Below are positions 46,943 to 57,578 of a stretch of 64,000 nt of DNA, piece by piece (position 1 is the stretch's first letter; each line of letters opens with the position of its first letter). The notes below the pieces were generated by a model. The model ran no database searches. It was not told the DNA's origin and saw only the letters and a program-made list of their open reading frames with translations. The position numbers were made by a program, and so were the translations under genes. Source of the stretch: Ophioderma brevispina (Eukaryota; Echinodermata; Ophiuroidea; Amphilepidida; Ophiodermatidae); assembly GCA_023653785.1 (NCBI GenBank), contig JAMKCH010049087.1, positions 62,001-126,000 of the forward strand, in the 5' to 3' direction.

Positions 46943-46974
46943 TGACGTCACCAGTGACGTCAAGCATGACGTCA
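46943..46974. promoter_or_regulatory. Three perfect CRE palindromes (TGACGTCA)
   Basis: TGACGTCA occurs at 46943-46950, 46955-46962 and 46967-46974, evenly 12 bases apart. TGACGTCA is the consensus CREB/ATF site. The cluster lies about 3.7 kb beyond the 3' end of the HLX exon. Whether it is a regulatory element or part of a repeat unit is not known. Confidence 0.5.
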
Positions 46975-47492
46975 TGCAAAGATTGTAGAAAAAATCTAAA
47001 CAAAATCGCAAAACTTAATGTTTTTCGCCTCATTCTAGCCAAAAGTTGGATTTTTTGCCAATGTGTGTCAAAGTATGGTCGCCAACTGCTCGTACTAAAA
47101 AATAATAAGGATTAAAACATAGTTAAAGTTATCTAGCACAAAAAAATGGATTATGCCGTTCCGTGTAATTTCAAGGGAAATAGCTTTATTCGCACGCAGT
47201 GCGCGGTTACGTAATGCCGCCGTCTCAACCGTAGTCCGATTTTGTCAAAATGGTCTAAATCGAGGCGCAAGGCTTTTCAAAGGAAAAAAGTCATGTCGTT
47301 CGATCGTGAAAAAAATTCAAAAAGGTGAGGTACGGAACAAAAAAATGTCGAGGGGGCGGATTTCGCCAGGGCCTTGTACGGTAAAATAGAATCACCGTAA
47401 ACTTTGCAATTTCTGTTAAACTTCTATGAAACTATTTCCGTTGTGCTCGTGTAACCTCCATCACAACATCCGTAAACAATAAGTATCGTGTT

Positions 47493-47787
47493 TACAGAGA
47501 TTTCGAAATATTTTTTTGTGTGTATTAATGAAAAATAGTCAACTAGAACTAAAGATAGTAACCTAAAATGCACAATTCCGAAATTTGAGATGAATCGGAT
47601 TTTTCGTTTGATGCAGTAAACATTTATGTGTAGTACAACGTCCCAAAGTTGTGATTTTCTATATGAAGGAATTCGATTTAAGCTTAGCAATTTCACACAG
47701 TGATTAGTATATGGACAAGCATTATGTACATGCAATAAACACGATTTCTTTGGAAATTGAGGGCGCCCTCCTCAGGAAATCTCTGAG
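47493..47787. mobile_element. ACTCAGAGATTTC MITE, copy 2 (inverted)
   Basis: Reverse-oriented partner of 15845-16207. GAAATCTCTGAGT closes it at 47787; the other end has lost the first bases (ACAGAGATTTCG). The GGGCGCCCTCCTCAGG end corresponds to CCTTGAGGGAGGGC in copy 1. The 103-codon minus frame here is MITE sequence. Confidence 0.7.
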
Positions 47788-47789
47788 TC

Positions 47790-49680
47790 GGCCTTTAAGA
47801 CATTTGAAAAGAATTTGACAAGCAATTACAGCCCAAATTCAATGAATCAAATTAATTGCATTGATTTCAGTATGTTTCCATGCATTCACACATAAACCTA
47901 ACAGATCAACAGCTGTTTTGAATATCGTAGATGTGGCCTTTCTTGTGGCGATAAAGGTGATAGTTAAAGACACTATCAGTGATTCATGCTAAAGAGCCAA
48001 AATATTTAAAATTTGCTGAATATAAGTGAAGGATATGTCTGGTGAATTCTCATAAGTTATTTTTTGCAAATGAAAAATCGATAGAAGTGAAGAAAACAGC
48101 AGTGTTAAAAGATATGACTCTCCATTCAAATACGTGTTGTAGAAAGTGTCCGTACGGACAATAATGACTAAAACATCCGATTTGTCCTTATTACGTTGCT
48201 TTCAGACTTCAAAATTACTATCTGTTAATTTCTGCTTCAAAAAGGTAAAAAATGTTCATTTTCCTGGGCACATTTAGAATTAGCATGAACAATGCATTTA
48301 AATGAGTCGAAACAAGCCTATAGTCCTTGTTGGTGTTTTAAATGGCTATCCAAACGTGGAAGGCCACCTCTAATGCCACTGACTGTCAGTGACAATCTTG
48401 AACATGTAGAAAATGCACGAGATGACCACTAATGTTTCATGTTAAGGTTTCGCAAGAATTGAAACAAACTTGGGACAATTTAGTCCGTAAATAATTTTTT
48501 TTTCAACGAAATGGAATCTAATTTGGTGACTTATCTGAATTTAATTCATGTCTTACAAAATTGAAGCTAATCGATCCCGGGAAGTTTTTTATGTGAACAT
48601 ACATGTTCGGTCATGAATTGAAACATAAAGTTGGGTAAACTTACAACGTTCGTAGCGTGTGACCAATTTATTGCAAGCTGATGTAAACCTGGTTCAATTG
48701 TGGTCGAGCTGATAACAATGGAACATACCTTTGCTTTCAATCTCTTTGTGTATTTGTCTCACATTTGAAGTCATTGTTGAAAATCGCTTTAAAAGTGTCT
48801 TGCACAGAAATTAATGTCCTATAATCATACAGAAACTCACTTTCCAAAACTTTCGGTTTTGAGAAATTGACAAAACATGCCTAAAATTAAGATTAGACTA
48901 CACAAATGATTGGCAAGAAGATCGCAAGATATCGCCAGGCATAGCTGACACATTTAAGTGAACTGAAAAGGGGCATTTTCGTTCTGGTCGAATAATTTCA
49001 ATTTAGATTGTTTGGAATATAGAACTGTGAATTTGATTTATTTTCTTGAAAATCTATGAACCACTATCTTTATTAAAACTGTAAGAGCGAGCCAACCGTG
49101 AAAATATTAAAACATTGAAATAACTCATAATACAACCAATTCTACTGATTTAAAACGATTGGGTGTTTAGAATGCACACAATATCTGATTTTGCTTTCTA
49201 CGAACTAAATTTCATTGCATCCCCCCCCCATGACTGCACATATTATGATGTATTCATCCACCTTGCACCTGTCACATCAATATCTTTAAACATGTCTATA
49301 GAAAACAACAAAAGCAATGGTATGCGAGTGATCTCTCACCTGGTTTTCTACAGGCTGCCAGGTGTCAAATGAAAACGTGGCAGTGATGTCACTGCCGCCA
49401 ACTAGCAGTCAGTCACAATGTATTTTTGAAATTTTCACACAATGTAAACCTGACAATTGTTTTCAATTAAGTGTGAGTGTAGTTAGTGTGGATTCATATT
49501 GGTATGCTGAAATAATTTTCTTTGCTGATCGCACTCTTTAATGCCATCCTGTAATGTTATTTGAAGAAATCACGTTAATTTTACCATTGTTCTTAGCAGC
49601 GAAATATCCAAGTTCAGAGAGGTAGTGAATATTATTATATAACGAATACACTAATTTCCGACTAATTTAAGCCATGTGAG
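47790..49680. other. Unique-looking sequence downstream of HLX
   Basis: About 1.9 kb with no recognised repeat, gene or array. It lies downstream of the HLX 3' exon. A search for conserved non-coding elements would be sensible here, but nothing is readable directly. Confidence 0.3.
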
Positions 49681-49688
49681 GGTTTTAA

Positions 49689-50095
49689 AGGTGCAACGAG
49701 AGATTTTGGGCGGAATCCATATCTTGTGGATTTATATATATATATCTATATATATATATATATATATATATAGATATATATCTTAGTATATGTGTGTGTG
49801 TGTGTGTGTTGTAGTGTTTCATATAAGACCCAATAGATTTTTACCTTGTATGTGACTAACAGAAATGCCATGAACAGTGTGAAACAAAAAAAAAAAAACA
49901 AAGCGCGATTTAATTGTTCAATTTAAATAAAATAGAATGAAATTTAATATTTGCTCCATAGTAATTGAATTCACAATTTCTGTAACAAAAAAATAATTTT
50001 CAGCTTAATTCTTTCACGTGGGATATTTTTGATAGAAGGCTTTACATTAGTGCATTTTTATGGACACCTGTTATGTGAAATCTCTCGTTGCACCT
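49689..50095. mobile_element. TTAA-flanked MITE (AGGTGCAACGAGAGATTT ends)
   Basis: The 407-bp element has perfect terminal inverted repeats AGGTGCAACGAGAGATTT / AAATCTCTCGTTGCACCT and is flanked by TTAA on both sides (49685-49688 and 50096-50099). A TTAA target is characteristic of piggyBac and Kolobok-type elements. No transposase; the interior holds a microsatellite. Confidence 0.85.
49732..49810. repeat. (TA)n/(TG)n microsatellite inside the MITE
   Basis: A TA tract with ATATATCTATAT...ATATAGATATAT symmetry is followed by (TG)10. Confidence 0.95.
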
Positions 50096-50706
50096 TTAAT
50101 ATCACAAAGCTTGACAAAATAATCTATGTGATATCGTTACATAAACGGGTGTTTTCTGTCAATATTTTTACAATAATGAAAACTATAACTTCACTCGGCT
50201 ATCGCCTCGTGAAATCGAAGTCACATTGGACCTCACGTGTTACCTGCGCACTTGTTAGTAGTTAATATTTTGTATACTCTACGACTTCGTTTTATATCAT
50301 TCAAAACCCGTGGAACCAGAAGTGTGCATGCATGCTGCTTCCGTAAACAACAGTCTGACGTGGCTACCTTCCCAGTGAAGTCCAAAAGAGTAAATTGCAC
50401 TTTTCCGTAGATTTATGAAAGGTGACTTTAGCACTTGGTATCTTCATAAAGCCATATGCATCAATGCGTGATGAAATCACAATTCTAACATTCCAAAATT
50501 GCAACATTTTTTTTCCTTTCATTTTATACAAAGTAACTACAATGCCAGTAGGCAATTATATTAACAAGTAATTTACATGGTCAGTTTTCAAACCACAATT
50601 GGTTTGCCACAAGCATTTGCCATGCTTTGCGTCGACATGTCACAAATGGAATCTGTCCCTTTTGGTGACGGGAGTCCCTTGCCAAGTCCGTTGCTTTGAG
50701 GCATCC

Positions 50707-50880
50707 TTACTTCACTACCCCATCTTCATCCTCGACGCCACTACCACTGTCGCTTGGAGCATCTACCGTTGGGAATAGATCTGGAATGTTGTTGCGCTGA
50801 GCTTGTTCGTCAGTGCCTTTAATCTCTTGCTGTTGGCAATGGCGCCATTTCATTCGACGATTTTGAAACCAAACTTTAAC
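50707..50880 (-). CDS. hlx: HLX/H2.0 homeobox, 3' exon (recognition helix and C-terminus), copy A
   Basis: HLX is a nuclear transcription factor of the ANTP/NK-like class; in known animals it works in mesoderm, gut and blood-lineage development. This final exon begins after a TTTCTAG acceptor (50881-50882) with VKVWFQNRRMKWRH, homeodomain residues 45-58. It keeps W48, F49, Q50, N51 and R53, the DNA-contacting core of helix 3. WRH after RRMK is the HLX/H2.0 signature. A 43-residue tail follows, Gln-rich then acidic (SGSGVEDEDGVVK), and a TAA stop at 50707-50709. The exon is fully open (57 codons plus stop). It joins the exon at 51751 across an 870-base intron, in phase 0. No poly(A) signal is obvious on this strand down to 50.1 kb. 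Confidence 0.93.
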   Translation of the reverse strand, partial: VKVWFQNRRMKWRHCQQQEIKGTDEQAQRNNIPDLFPTVDAPSDSGSGVEDEDGVVK

Positions 50881-51750
50881 CTAGAAATGTAATTATGAAA
50901 ATGGTGTGAATTTTTTTTTTTGCTTTTTTCCCTTCTCATGAAAAAGGATTAATATCAGAGTAGCATATGATTACAAAGTCTTAAATTAATTGAAATGTAA
51001 TGTATTTACAACTTCTTTGAGAAGTTCTCAGGCAAATCATGCACCACTCTTTGACCATGTGACTATACAGTGTGTACCAATAAAATTGCATGACTTGCAT
51101 TTACATTAGCTTACTTAGAAAGTAATCGGCGGAATTTCATATTAGTGCATTTAAGAAAGCCAGTAATATCTTTAAATTTTCCCTGAAAATGCCAGACTGA
51201 TTTAGCTAACCAATCTAGAGGGAGAATTTCATCTAAAAGAATAAGACGGATGCATTCTCTGCTCTTCAATGGCAATATCTAATGCTGAAAGGACACTGTT
51301 GTCCCTCCTTGCATGGCTGAGTGGTCCCAAGCTAAAAGCAGACTACTGATTGGCTTATTACATCATAATAACCTCTGAGTAACCCCAATTAAAATAGAGC
51401 TTCTATATAAGCTTATATATCTGTATGTACCTTTTTGAAAATGTGTCTCTGATTGGCAAATTATATCTTATAACCCTCTGATTAACCATTCAAATCGACC
51501 AGTAGCTCATGAGGGATTACAAACTAATACCATGACTGTTTTCAGGAACTAAAGGAGACATTCCTTGCTTCATTATGAATTCCTAATTTGAATTTGATGA
51601 TGACAGTATATGTTAAATTTGAGTTTCATCTTAAGCAGATTTGGTGTAAAATATCAAATTGAATGTAAGCCTTGGTACATTTTTGAGAAATCCGTTTTGT
51701 GTGTTCATTTATTGCGGTTGTGTTTGAAATAAATATTGGACATAGCATAC
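50881..51750 (-). other. HLX intron, copy A
   Basis: 870-base intron with GTATGC donor and TTTCTAG acceptor on the minus strand, interrupting the homeobox at codon 44/45. Other classes of homeobox genes use this position too. No feature inside; its match to unit B is as good as that of the exons. Confidence 0.8.
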
Positions 51751-52014
51751 CTGTGTATCTGTTAGACCAAGTGCCGAGGGGCTAATTGTCTCCAATCTGG
51801 TTCTTGGTTAACGTAATTTTGCATTTCAAAACGTTTCTCCAATTCTTTGCGCTGCAAGCTGGTTAAAAACGCTCTAGACCAACTGCGTTTTCTTTCACAT
51901 TAGTGGGACCATGCAGTGGTGAGGACTGTTGGAAAACGGGAAGACGACGATAGGGGAAGTGGTCGGTACAACCGTGTTGAAGGAGAAGACGGGCCCATAA
52001 ATATTCTGGATTTC
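51751..52014 (-). CDS. hlx: HLX/H2.0 homeobox exon (homeodomain residues ~1-44), copy A
   Basis: On the minus strand the homeodomain starts near 51890 with KRSWSRAFLTSLQRKELEKR, then FEMQNYV and DWRQLA. KRSWSRA and LQRKxLEKRFE are typical of HLX. The exon ends LGLTDTQ before a CAG|GTATGC donor (51750), so the homeobox is split between residues 44 and 45. As read, the frame breaks twice. A GAGGGG run at about 51776-51781 carries two extra bases compared with unit B (GAGG) and shifts LGLTDTQ out of frame. The YVNQEPDW part also differs in length from the usual YVTKPDR. Upstream, a likely acceptor CCACACACAG|G places the exon start at 52014, but the frame there is unclear. Further 5' exons, including the EH1-type motif expected in HLX, were not found in the window. 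Confidence 0.9.
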
Positions 52015-52019
52015 CTGTG

Positions 52020-53245
52020 TGTGGACAGATGTATGAAAAGAAATAATACATGATTTCAGTGCTCCTTCATGATCTTAACTGCAAATTTTGCTACTGTCTT
52101 TGGATTGATATTCATATTTCGGCTTTTAAGTATGAATATGTTAGGTGAGGCTTTTTTGTTCTTATTTTATGTTTTATAGTTTGTATGTATAAAACAGATT
52201 CAGTGAAAGCTATGAAAACTAAAATGCTTTGTAACTAACTACAAAGGAATCAACACTCGTTTGGGCAGGAAAACAAATCAATTGTTTTTTTTTTTTTAAT
52301 TTTTCTTTTGAATTGGAAAAAATGCTTGGAACTTTAAAGTGTTAATGACATAATACTATAAACTTTCATTTCACTTCTATACAAAATTTGATCCTCGTTT
52401 AAAATAACATAAAAAACGTGATTGATAGTAGTATAAGACAGTAGTATATGTCCTGATTGGAGAGGATATTGCCAGATGCTTTCTAACCTGATAAACATAA
52501 CACCTCCTGTGTGGAATGACCGAATTTAGTCCAGTTGGGGAAACAAACTATACTGGGACTATACTCTGATGTCCGATGTCCTTGTGGATGGATCTTGGTT
52601 GGCAGTAAATGCCACATAATCCAAAAGTTTGTGTGCATAACACATGTATAATGTTGCTTTGGTTTTTAGTATTCTGCCCCACATCCTTTCAACATGCAGG
52701 TATTCGGTGAGGTGAATTCATAGTGGTGGTGCACATACAAATTCTTTTCCATGCATTGAAAAAGGCACGGTAACTAAAAATAGGATTTCTAGATTAGTTG
52801 ACACACAGGATTTGCTTTGTCTCTGTTGAATCATTGTTAGTGTGGCTAAACGGATTATGTGGCATTACTGCCAACCCATAGATGCAAAAAAGAGGAATAA
52901 AAGGAACAGCCTATTACTTCTGGCTGACTGAATTGTCCAGAGCAAGGTTAATGAAATTATTGGACATGTGTTTACGGATTACCCTTTACAAAAAAATAAG
53001 TCAAAATTACATTCTCGATTGCACATAGTTGTAAACTTTAATAAAGAAGCATTCAGCTAATATTAATTAGTGTGTTTTGTATATACAAATCATTATCACC
53101 AAGTATGATGAGATAAGGGGTGTATACACTATGCTTTAACTTAAAACTCGGTGACTCAAAGAGATTAAAACAACATCGCGGCTCTTTTCATTCTACTGAT
53201 AAGCAATTCTACTTATGTGTCGCTGCTTGCAGACATAGAGGCCTC
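52020..53245. other. Sequence upstream of the homeobox exon in unit A
   Basis: Probably HLX intron. A segment at 52460-52800 that is conserved in unit B (56700-57120) reads on the minus strand as broken frames with VERMWGRILK-like text. This resembles some integrase-core sequences only loosely and I do not call it. Confidence 0.35.
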
Positions 53246-53250
53246 TTAGG

Positions 53251-53440
53251 CAGTGGCGTAACCAGATTTTTTTCAGGGGGCAGAGGGGGGGCACCATTAT
53301 ATTTCAGGGGGGAAGCGATATTAAAATTGTTAGTATAGTACATGGCCTTATGTAAATTACCATTTTTTCAGGGGGCAGAGGGGGGAAGATTCCCCAAAGG
53401 GGGGGAGCTGCCCCCTGACCCCACTCGGGTACGCCAGGGG
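53251..53440. mobile_element. hAT-like MITE (CAGTGGCGTAACC ends), unit A
   Basis: CAGTGGCGTAACCAG at the left and, reversed, CTGGCGTACCCGAG at the right, flanked by CTCTTAGG / GCTTAGG, the remains of an 8-bp duplication. The interior is G-rich on the left (GGGGGCAGAGGGGGG) and C-rich on the right (GCTGCCCCCTGACCCC). Unit B has the same insertion at the same site. Confidence 0.75.
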
Positions 53441-53752
53441 CTTAGGACTCACTTTGGTGGGGGTGTTTGTTGTGTTGTGTTTAATAAAGCCATAGCTTCA
53501 ATGCGTGAGAAATCACAATTCGAACATTCCAAAATGTGCACATTTTTTCCTTTCCTTATACAAGTAACTACAATGCCAGTAAGGCAATTATATTAACAAG
53601 TTACTTTACATGGTCAGTTTTCAAACCACAATGGTTTGCCACAAGAATTTGCCCATGCTTTGGTCGACATGTCACAATGGATCTGTCCCTTTGGTGACGG
53701 GAAGGGGTTTTTTTTTTTGTTTCCCTGCCAAAGTCGTTGCTTTGAAGCAGCC

Positions 53753-53926
53753 TTACTTCACTACCCCATCTTCATCCTCGACGCCACTTACCACTGTCGA
53801 ATTGGAGCATCTACCGTTGGGAATAGATCTGGAATGTTGTTGCGCTGAGCTTGTTCGTAAGTGCCTTTAAATCTCGTGCTGTGGCAATGGCGACATTCAT
53901 TCGACGATTTGACACCAAACTTTAAC
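53753..53926 (-). pseudogene. hlx: HLX 3' exon, copy B (frameshifted)
   Basis: Same 174-base length and same stop and acceptor positions as copy A, but with gains and losses that cancel. A T lost in the helix-3 codons (GATTTGACACC for GATTTTGAAACC) turns VKVWFQN into VKVWCQ and then a shifted frame. Further indels lie at the CGACATTC and CTTACCACTG sites. Read literally, it cannot make a DNA-binding helix. Because the other half of the homeodomain is partly better in copy B than in copy A, sequencing error or an unmerged haplotype is as likely as true decay. Confidence 0.8.
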
Positions 53927-54804
53927 CTAGAAATGTAATTATGAAAATGGTTGTGAATTTTTTTTTTTGCTTTTTGCCCTTCTCATGAAAAAGGGATTAA
54001 TATCAAGAGTAGCATATGATTACCAGTCTTAAATTAATTGAAGTGAATGTATTTACAACTTCTTGAGAAGTTCTCAGGCAAATCATGCACCACTCTTTGA
54101 CTGTGACTATACAGTAGTGTGTAACAATAAAATTGCATGACACTGCATTTACATTAGCTTACTTAGAAAGTAATCGGCGGCGGAATTTCATATTAGTGCA
54201 TTTAAGAAAAGCCAGTAATATCTTTATTTTTCCCTGAATGAAAAGCCAGACTGGATTTAGCACTAACAATCTAGAGGGAGAAATTCATCTAAACAGAATA
54301 TACGACGGATGCATTCTCTGTCTCAATGGCAAATATCTAATGCCTGAAAGGACACTGTTGTCCCTCCTTGCATGGCTGAGTGGTCCCAAGCTAAGCAGGA
54401 CTATGATTGGCTTACTAGTACATCATAATAACTCTGAGTACCCCAAATTAAAATAGAGCTTCTATATACGCTTATGTATCTGTATGTACCTTTTGAAAGG
54501 TCTTGGATTGGCAAATTATATCTTATAAACCTATGGATTAACCATTCAAATCGCAGTAGCTCAGAGGGATTACAAAAAACTAATACCATGACTGTTTCAG
54601 GGAACGTAAAGGAGACATTCATTGCTTCCTTATGGAATCATAAATTTGAATTTGATGAGACAGTATATGTTAAAAATTTGAGTTTCTCTTAGCAGATTTG
54701 GTTTGTAAAATATCAAATTGAATGTAAGCCTTTGTACATTTTGAGAAAATCCGTTTGGTGTTCATTATTGCGGTTGTGTTGAAATAAAATATTGGAATAG
54801 CATA

Positions 54805-55053
54805 CTGTGTATATGTTAGACCACGTGCGAGGCTAAGGTCTCCTATCTGGTGTTTGTAACGTACTTTTGCATTTCAAAACGTTTTCTCCAAGTCTTGCGC
54901 GCAAGCTGGTAAAAACCGCTCTAGACCAACTGCGTTTTCTTGTCAATTAGTGGACATGCAGTGTGAAGACTGATATGGAAACGACGAAGGGGAATGTGGT
55001 CGGTACAAACCGTGTTGAAGGAGAAGACGGGCCCATAAATACTTCTGGACTTC
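54805..55053 (-). pseudogene. hlx: HLX homeobox exon, copy B (frameshifted, donor damaged)
   Basis: Counterpart of 51751-52014. It keeps KYVT at homeodomain helix 2 and the uninterrupted LA-S junction (GAGG, not GAGGGG), but has its own one-base changes in the LQRK and PDRR region. The splice donor reads CAG|TATGC, having lost the G of GT seen in copy A (CAG|GTATGC). Upstream of the homeodomain the frame is as unclear as in A. Confidence 0.75.
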
Positions 55054-55549
55054 CTGTGTGTGGACAGATGTATGAACAGGAAAAATACATTGATTCAGGG
55101 CCTCATTTCATGATCTAACTGCAAATTTTGCTTACTTGTCTTTGAGATTATTCATTAGTTCGGCTTCTAAGATAGAACTTAGTACTTGTAGCGACTTTGT
55201 TCTATTTATGTTTTATAGTTTGTATGTTATAAACAGATTCATTTGAAAGATATGAAAACTAAAATGCTTTGTTAACTTAACCCCTACAAAGAACAAATGT
55301 TTGGGCAGAAACTTTGTTGGGAAAACAAATTAATGTTTTGAAATTGAACGATGAATAATCGGAATTGGAAAAAATGCTTGGAAAATTTAACGGTTTCATG
55401 ACGTAATTACTATAACTTTCATTTCACTTCTTAAATTATTATGTCTTCAGAATCTTCCATGCTATACTTTCTACACAACTTTCAGAAACCAATATTACTG
55501 CAAATGGGGCATTTGGATGACCAATTTCTCGGTAGACGTTCATATAGAA

Positions 55550-55661
55550 GTCCATTGATGCAAATGAGGTATTGCCCTTCATTCCGTCAAGCACTAGCCC
55601 ATACAAACTCATACAGTGCTGACGGAATCAATTGTTAATACCTCATTTGCATCATGGGATT
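55550..55661. repeat. Hairpin with ATGCAAAT / ATTTGCAT octamers
   Basis: ATGCAAATGAGGTATT at 55558 pairs with AATACCTCATTTGCAT at about 55637, and CATTCCGTCA-GCACT pairs with AGTGCTGACGGAATCA. Each arm carries the octamer word known as a POU-factor site. Confidence 0.7.
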
Positions 55662-55899
55662 CTTATGCACGTTACCAATTCTCCCACACTTGGGACAACT
55701 ATCTACTATTGTGATTAGGGAGCTGCACAGTTCCAATTAATACATGCCTAATCAGATGTACAGTGACAAGTAAGGTAGCCAGTGGTGAGTAGTATGATGT
55801 TCCAGTTCAGGTGGCTGTGGGGAGGGGGGGGAACTTGTGCTAACTTTTTACAAAAAAAATTTGGTGGTTCACAGGTCTGTGGTTCGTTGTGGCTGTATG

Positions 55900-56460
55900 T
55901 TAGTTACATTCCTTTGGTGGTTCCCGGTGGTACTGGGGTTGGGGGGAGGGGGTGATACTGTTACACCGTTTATTTTTGGTGGTGGTCTGGTTTCTGCTGG
56001 TTCATTTGTGGGGTTTTCCATTTTTCTTTGGTGGTTCCCAGTAGCTACTGGTTCCATTTATGATGGTTCCCAGTGGCTCTATTGTTTATTCCTCAGTTTC
56101 CAGTGTCTACTGCGTTCAATTTTGGGAAAGTTCCTAGTGCTGCTGGATGCATTTTTTGTGGTCCCAGTGCTACTGGTTCCATTTTGGTGTTCCGTGCTAT
56201 TGGTTCCATTTCTGTGGTTCCTGGTGTGACTGGTGGTCATTTTCTGGTAGTCCAGTGTCTACTGTTCAATTTATAGGTCATGGTTGCTGTCGGTTCAATT
56301 TTTGGTGGTCCCATTTGCTATTGGTTTCAATATTTTAGTGGGTTCCAGTTGCTACTGGGTGCAGTATTTTGGTGGTTCCTAGATGCTGCTGGTTACACTT
56401 TTTGGTTGGCGTTTCTGGTATTGACTGGTTTCATGTCTTTTATGGTCCCAGTGGCGTTAT
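55900..56460 (+). repeat. Minisatellite, ~40-bp unit, about 13 diverged copies
   Basis: Unit close to TTTTGGTGGTTCCxAGTGCTACTGGTTCCA, with variants such as GGTTCCCAGTAGCTACTGGTTCCATTT (56033) and GGTGGTTCCTAGATGCTGCTGGTTACA (56370). Confidence 0.85.
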
Positions 56461-56541
56461 AAAAACTAAGTTGAATTTATTTAAGTCAACCTGCTTCACT
56501 AGCTGGGTTAACGTCGATTCTGGAAACATAAGAACTGATAA

Positions 56542-56697
56542 ATTGGATGGATCTTTTTTCGCACAATACACAAAGATATTGATCTCGCTATAAGGGTTTA
56601 AAAATATTGTCCTCGACGCTGCGCCGCGTCTCGCACAATATTTTAAAAACGTATAGATCGACCCAATATCTTTGGGTATCGTGCCCAATCCATCCAA
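56542..56697. mobile_element. Foldback MITE (TTGGATGGAT ends)
   Basis: TTGGATGGATCTTTTTTCGCACxATAC at the left and GTATCGTGCCCAATCCATCCAA at the right. Inner pairs are CAAAGATATTGATC / GACCCAATATCTTTG and AAAATATTGTCCTCGACGC / GCGTCTCGCACAATATTTT around a GC core. It marks the right boundary of the unit-B insertion. Confidence 0.8.
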
Positions 56698-57578
56698 TTG
56701 TATATCAAAAATGACCTGTTTAAAATAACATTAAAAAAATCTTGATTGATAGAGTATAAGCCAGTAGATATTTCCTGATGGGAGAGGATATGCAGATGCT
56801 TCATAACCTGATAAAAATAACACCTCCTGTGTGAATGACCGAATTCAGTCAGTTGGGGAACAAACTTACCTGGGACTATACTCTGATGTCCGATGTCCTT
56901 TGGATGGGTTTTGGATGGCACGTAAATGCCCAATAATTCCAAAGTTGTGTTTTGCATAACAATGTATAAATGTTGCCTTTGGGTTTTTAGTATTCGCCAA
57001 CACATCCTTCAACATCCAGTTTATTCCGTTGAGGCTGAAATTCATAGGGTGGTGCATTAATACAAAATCGTGCCATGCATTTGAAAAAAGCACGTACTAA
57101 TGAGGATTTCTAGATTAGTTTGACACACAGGATTTGCTTGTCCTCTGTTGAATAATTGTTAGATAGCGGCTTAAAACGGATTATGTGGTATTTACTGCCA
57201 ACCAAGATGCAAAAAAGAGACCATAAAGGAACAGCTATACTCTGGCTGACTGAACTTGTCAGAGGAAGTGTTAATGCAATATTGGAAATGGTTACGGATA
57301 CCCTTAAAAAAATAAGTCAAAATTACATTCTCGATTGCACACTAGTTGTAAACTTAATAAGAAGCATCAGCTAATATTTATATTGTGTTTGTTATGTGTT
57401 TTTTATATACAAATATAATAACAAAGTATGATGAGTGATAAGGGTTGTATAACTATGCTTAACTTAAAACTCTGCTGACTCAAGAGATTAAACACATCGA
57501 GGCTCTTGTCATCTACTGATTAAGCCAAATTTCTACTTATTTGTTGTAGTCTGCTTGCAGACCATAGGGCCATTATGG

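Larger units (their letters stand above)
50446..53483. repeat. Tandem duplication carrying HLX, unit A
   Basis: A 3.04-kb unit starting ATAAAGCCATA(TG)C and ending GGTGGGGGTGTTTGTTGTGTTGTG. It matches unit B (53484-57818) over exons, intron and flanks alike. Differences are mostly one-base gaps, in exons as often as in introns. Confidence 0.9.
55432..56698. mobile_element. 1.27-kb compound insertion present only in unit B
   Basis: Unit A runs straight from CACTTCTATACAAAATT to GTTTAAAATAAC (52368-52404), where unit B has this extra block. It contains an octamer hairpin, a ~40-bp minisatellite and a foldback at its right edge. No transposase frame is seen; the 130-codon plus frame at 55837-56229 is minisatellite. 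Confidence 0.7.

Noticed and set aside
55837..56229. 130-codon Phe/Trp/Val-rich open frame
   Set aside because: It is the translation of the ~40-bp minisatellite.
56643..57093. 120- and 75-codon minus-strand frames in unit B
   Set aside because: They are not open in unit A at the matching place. The faint integrase-like wording is too short to support a call.
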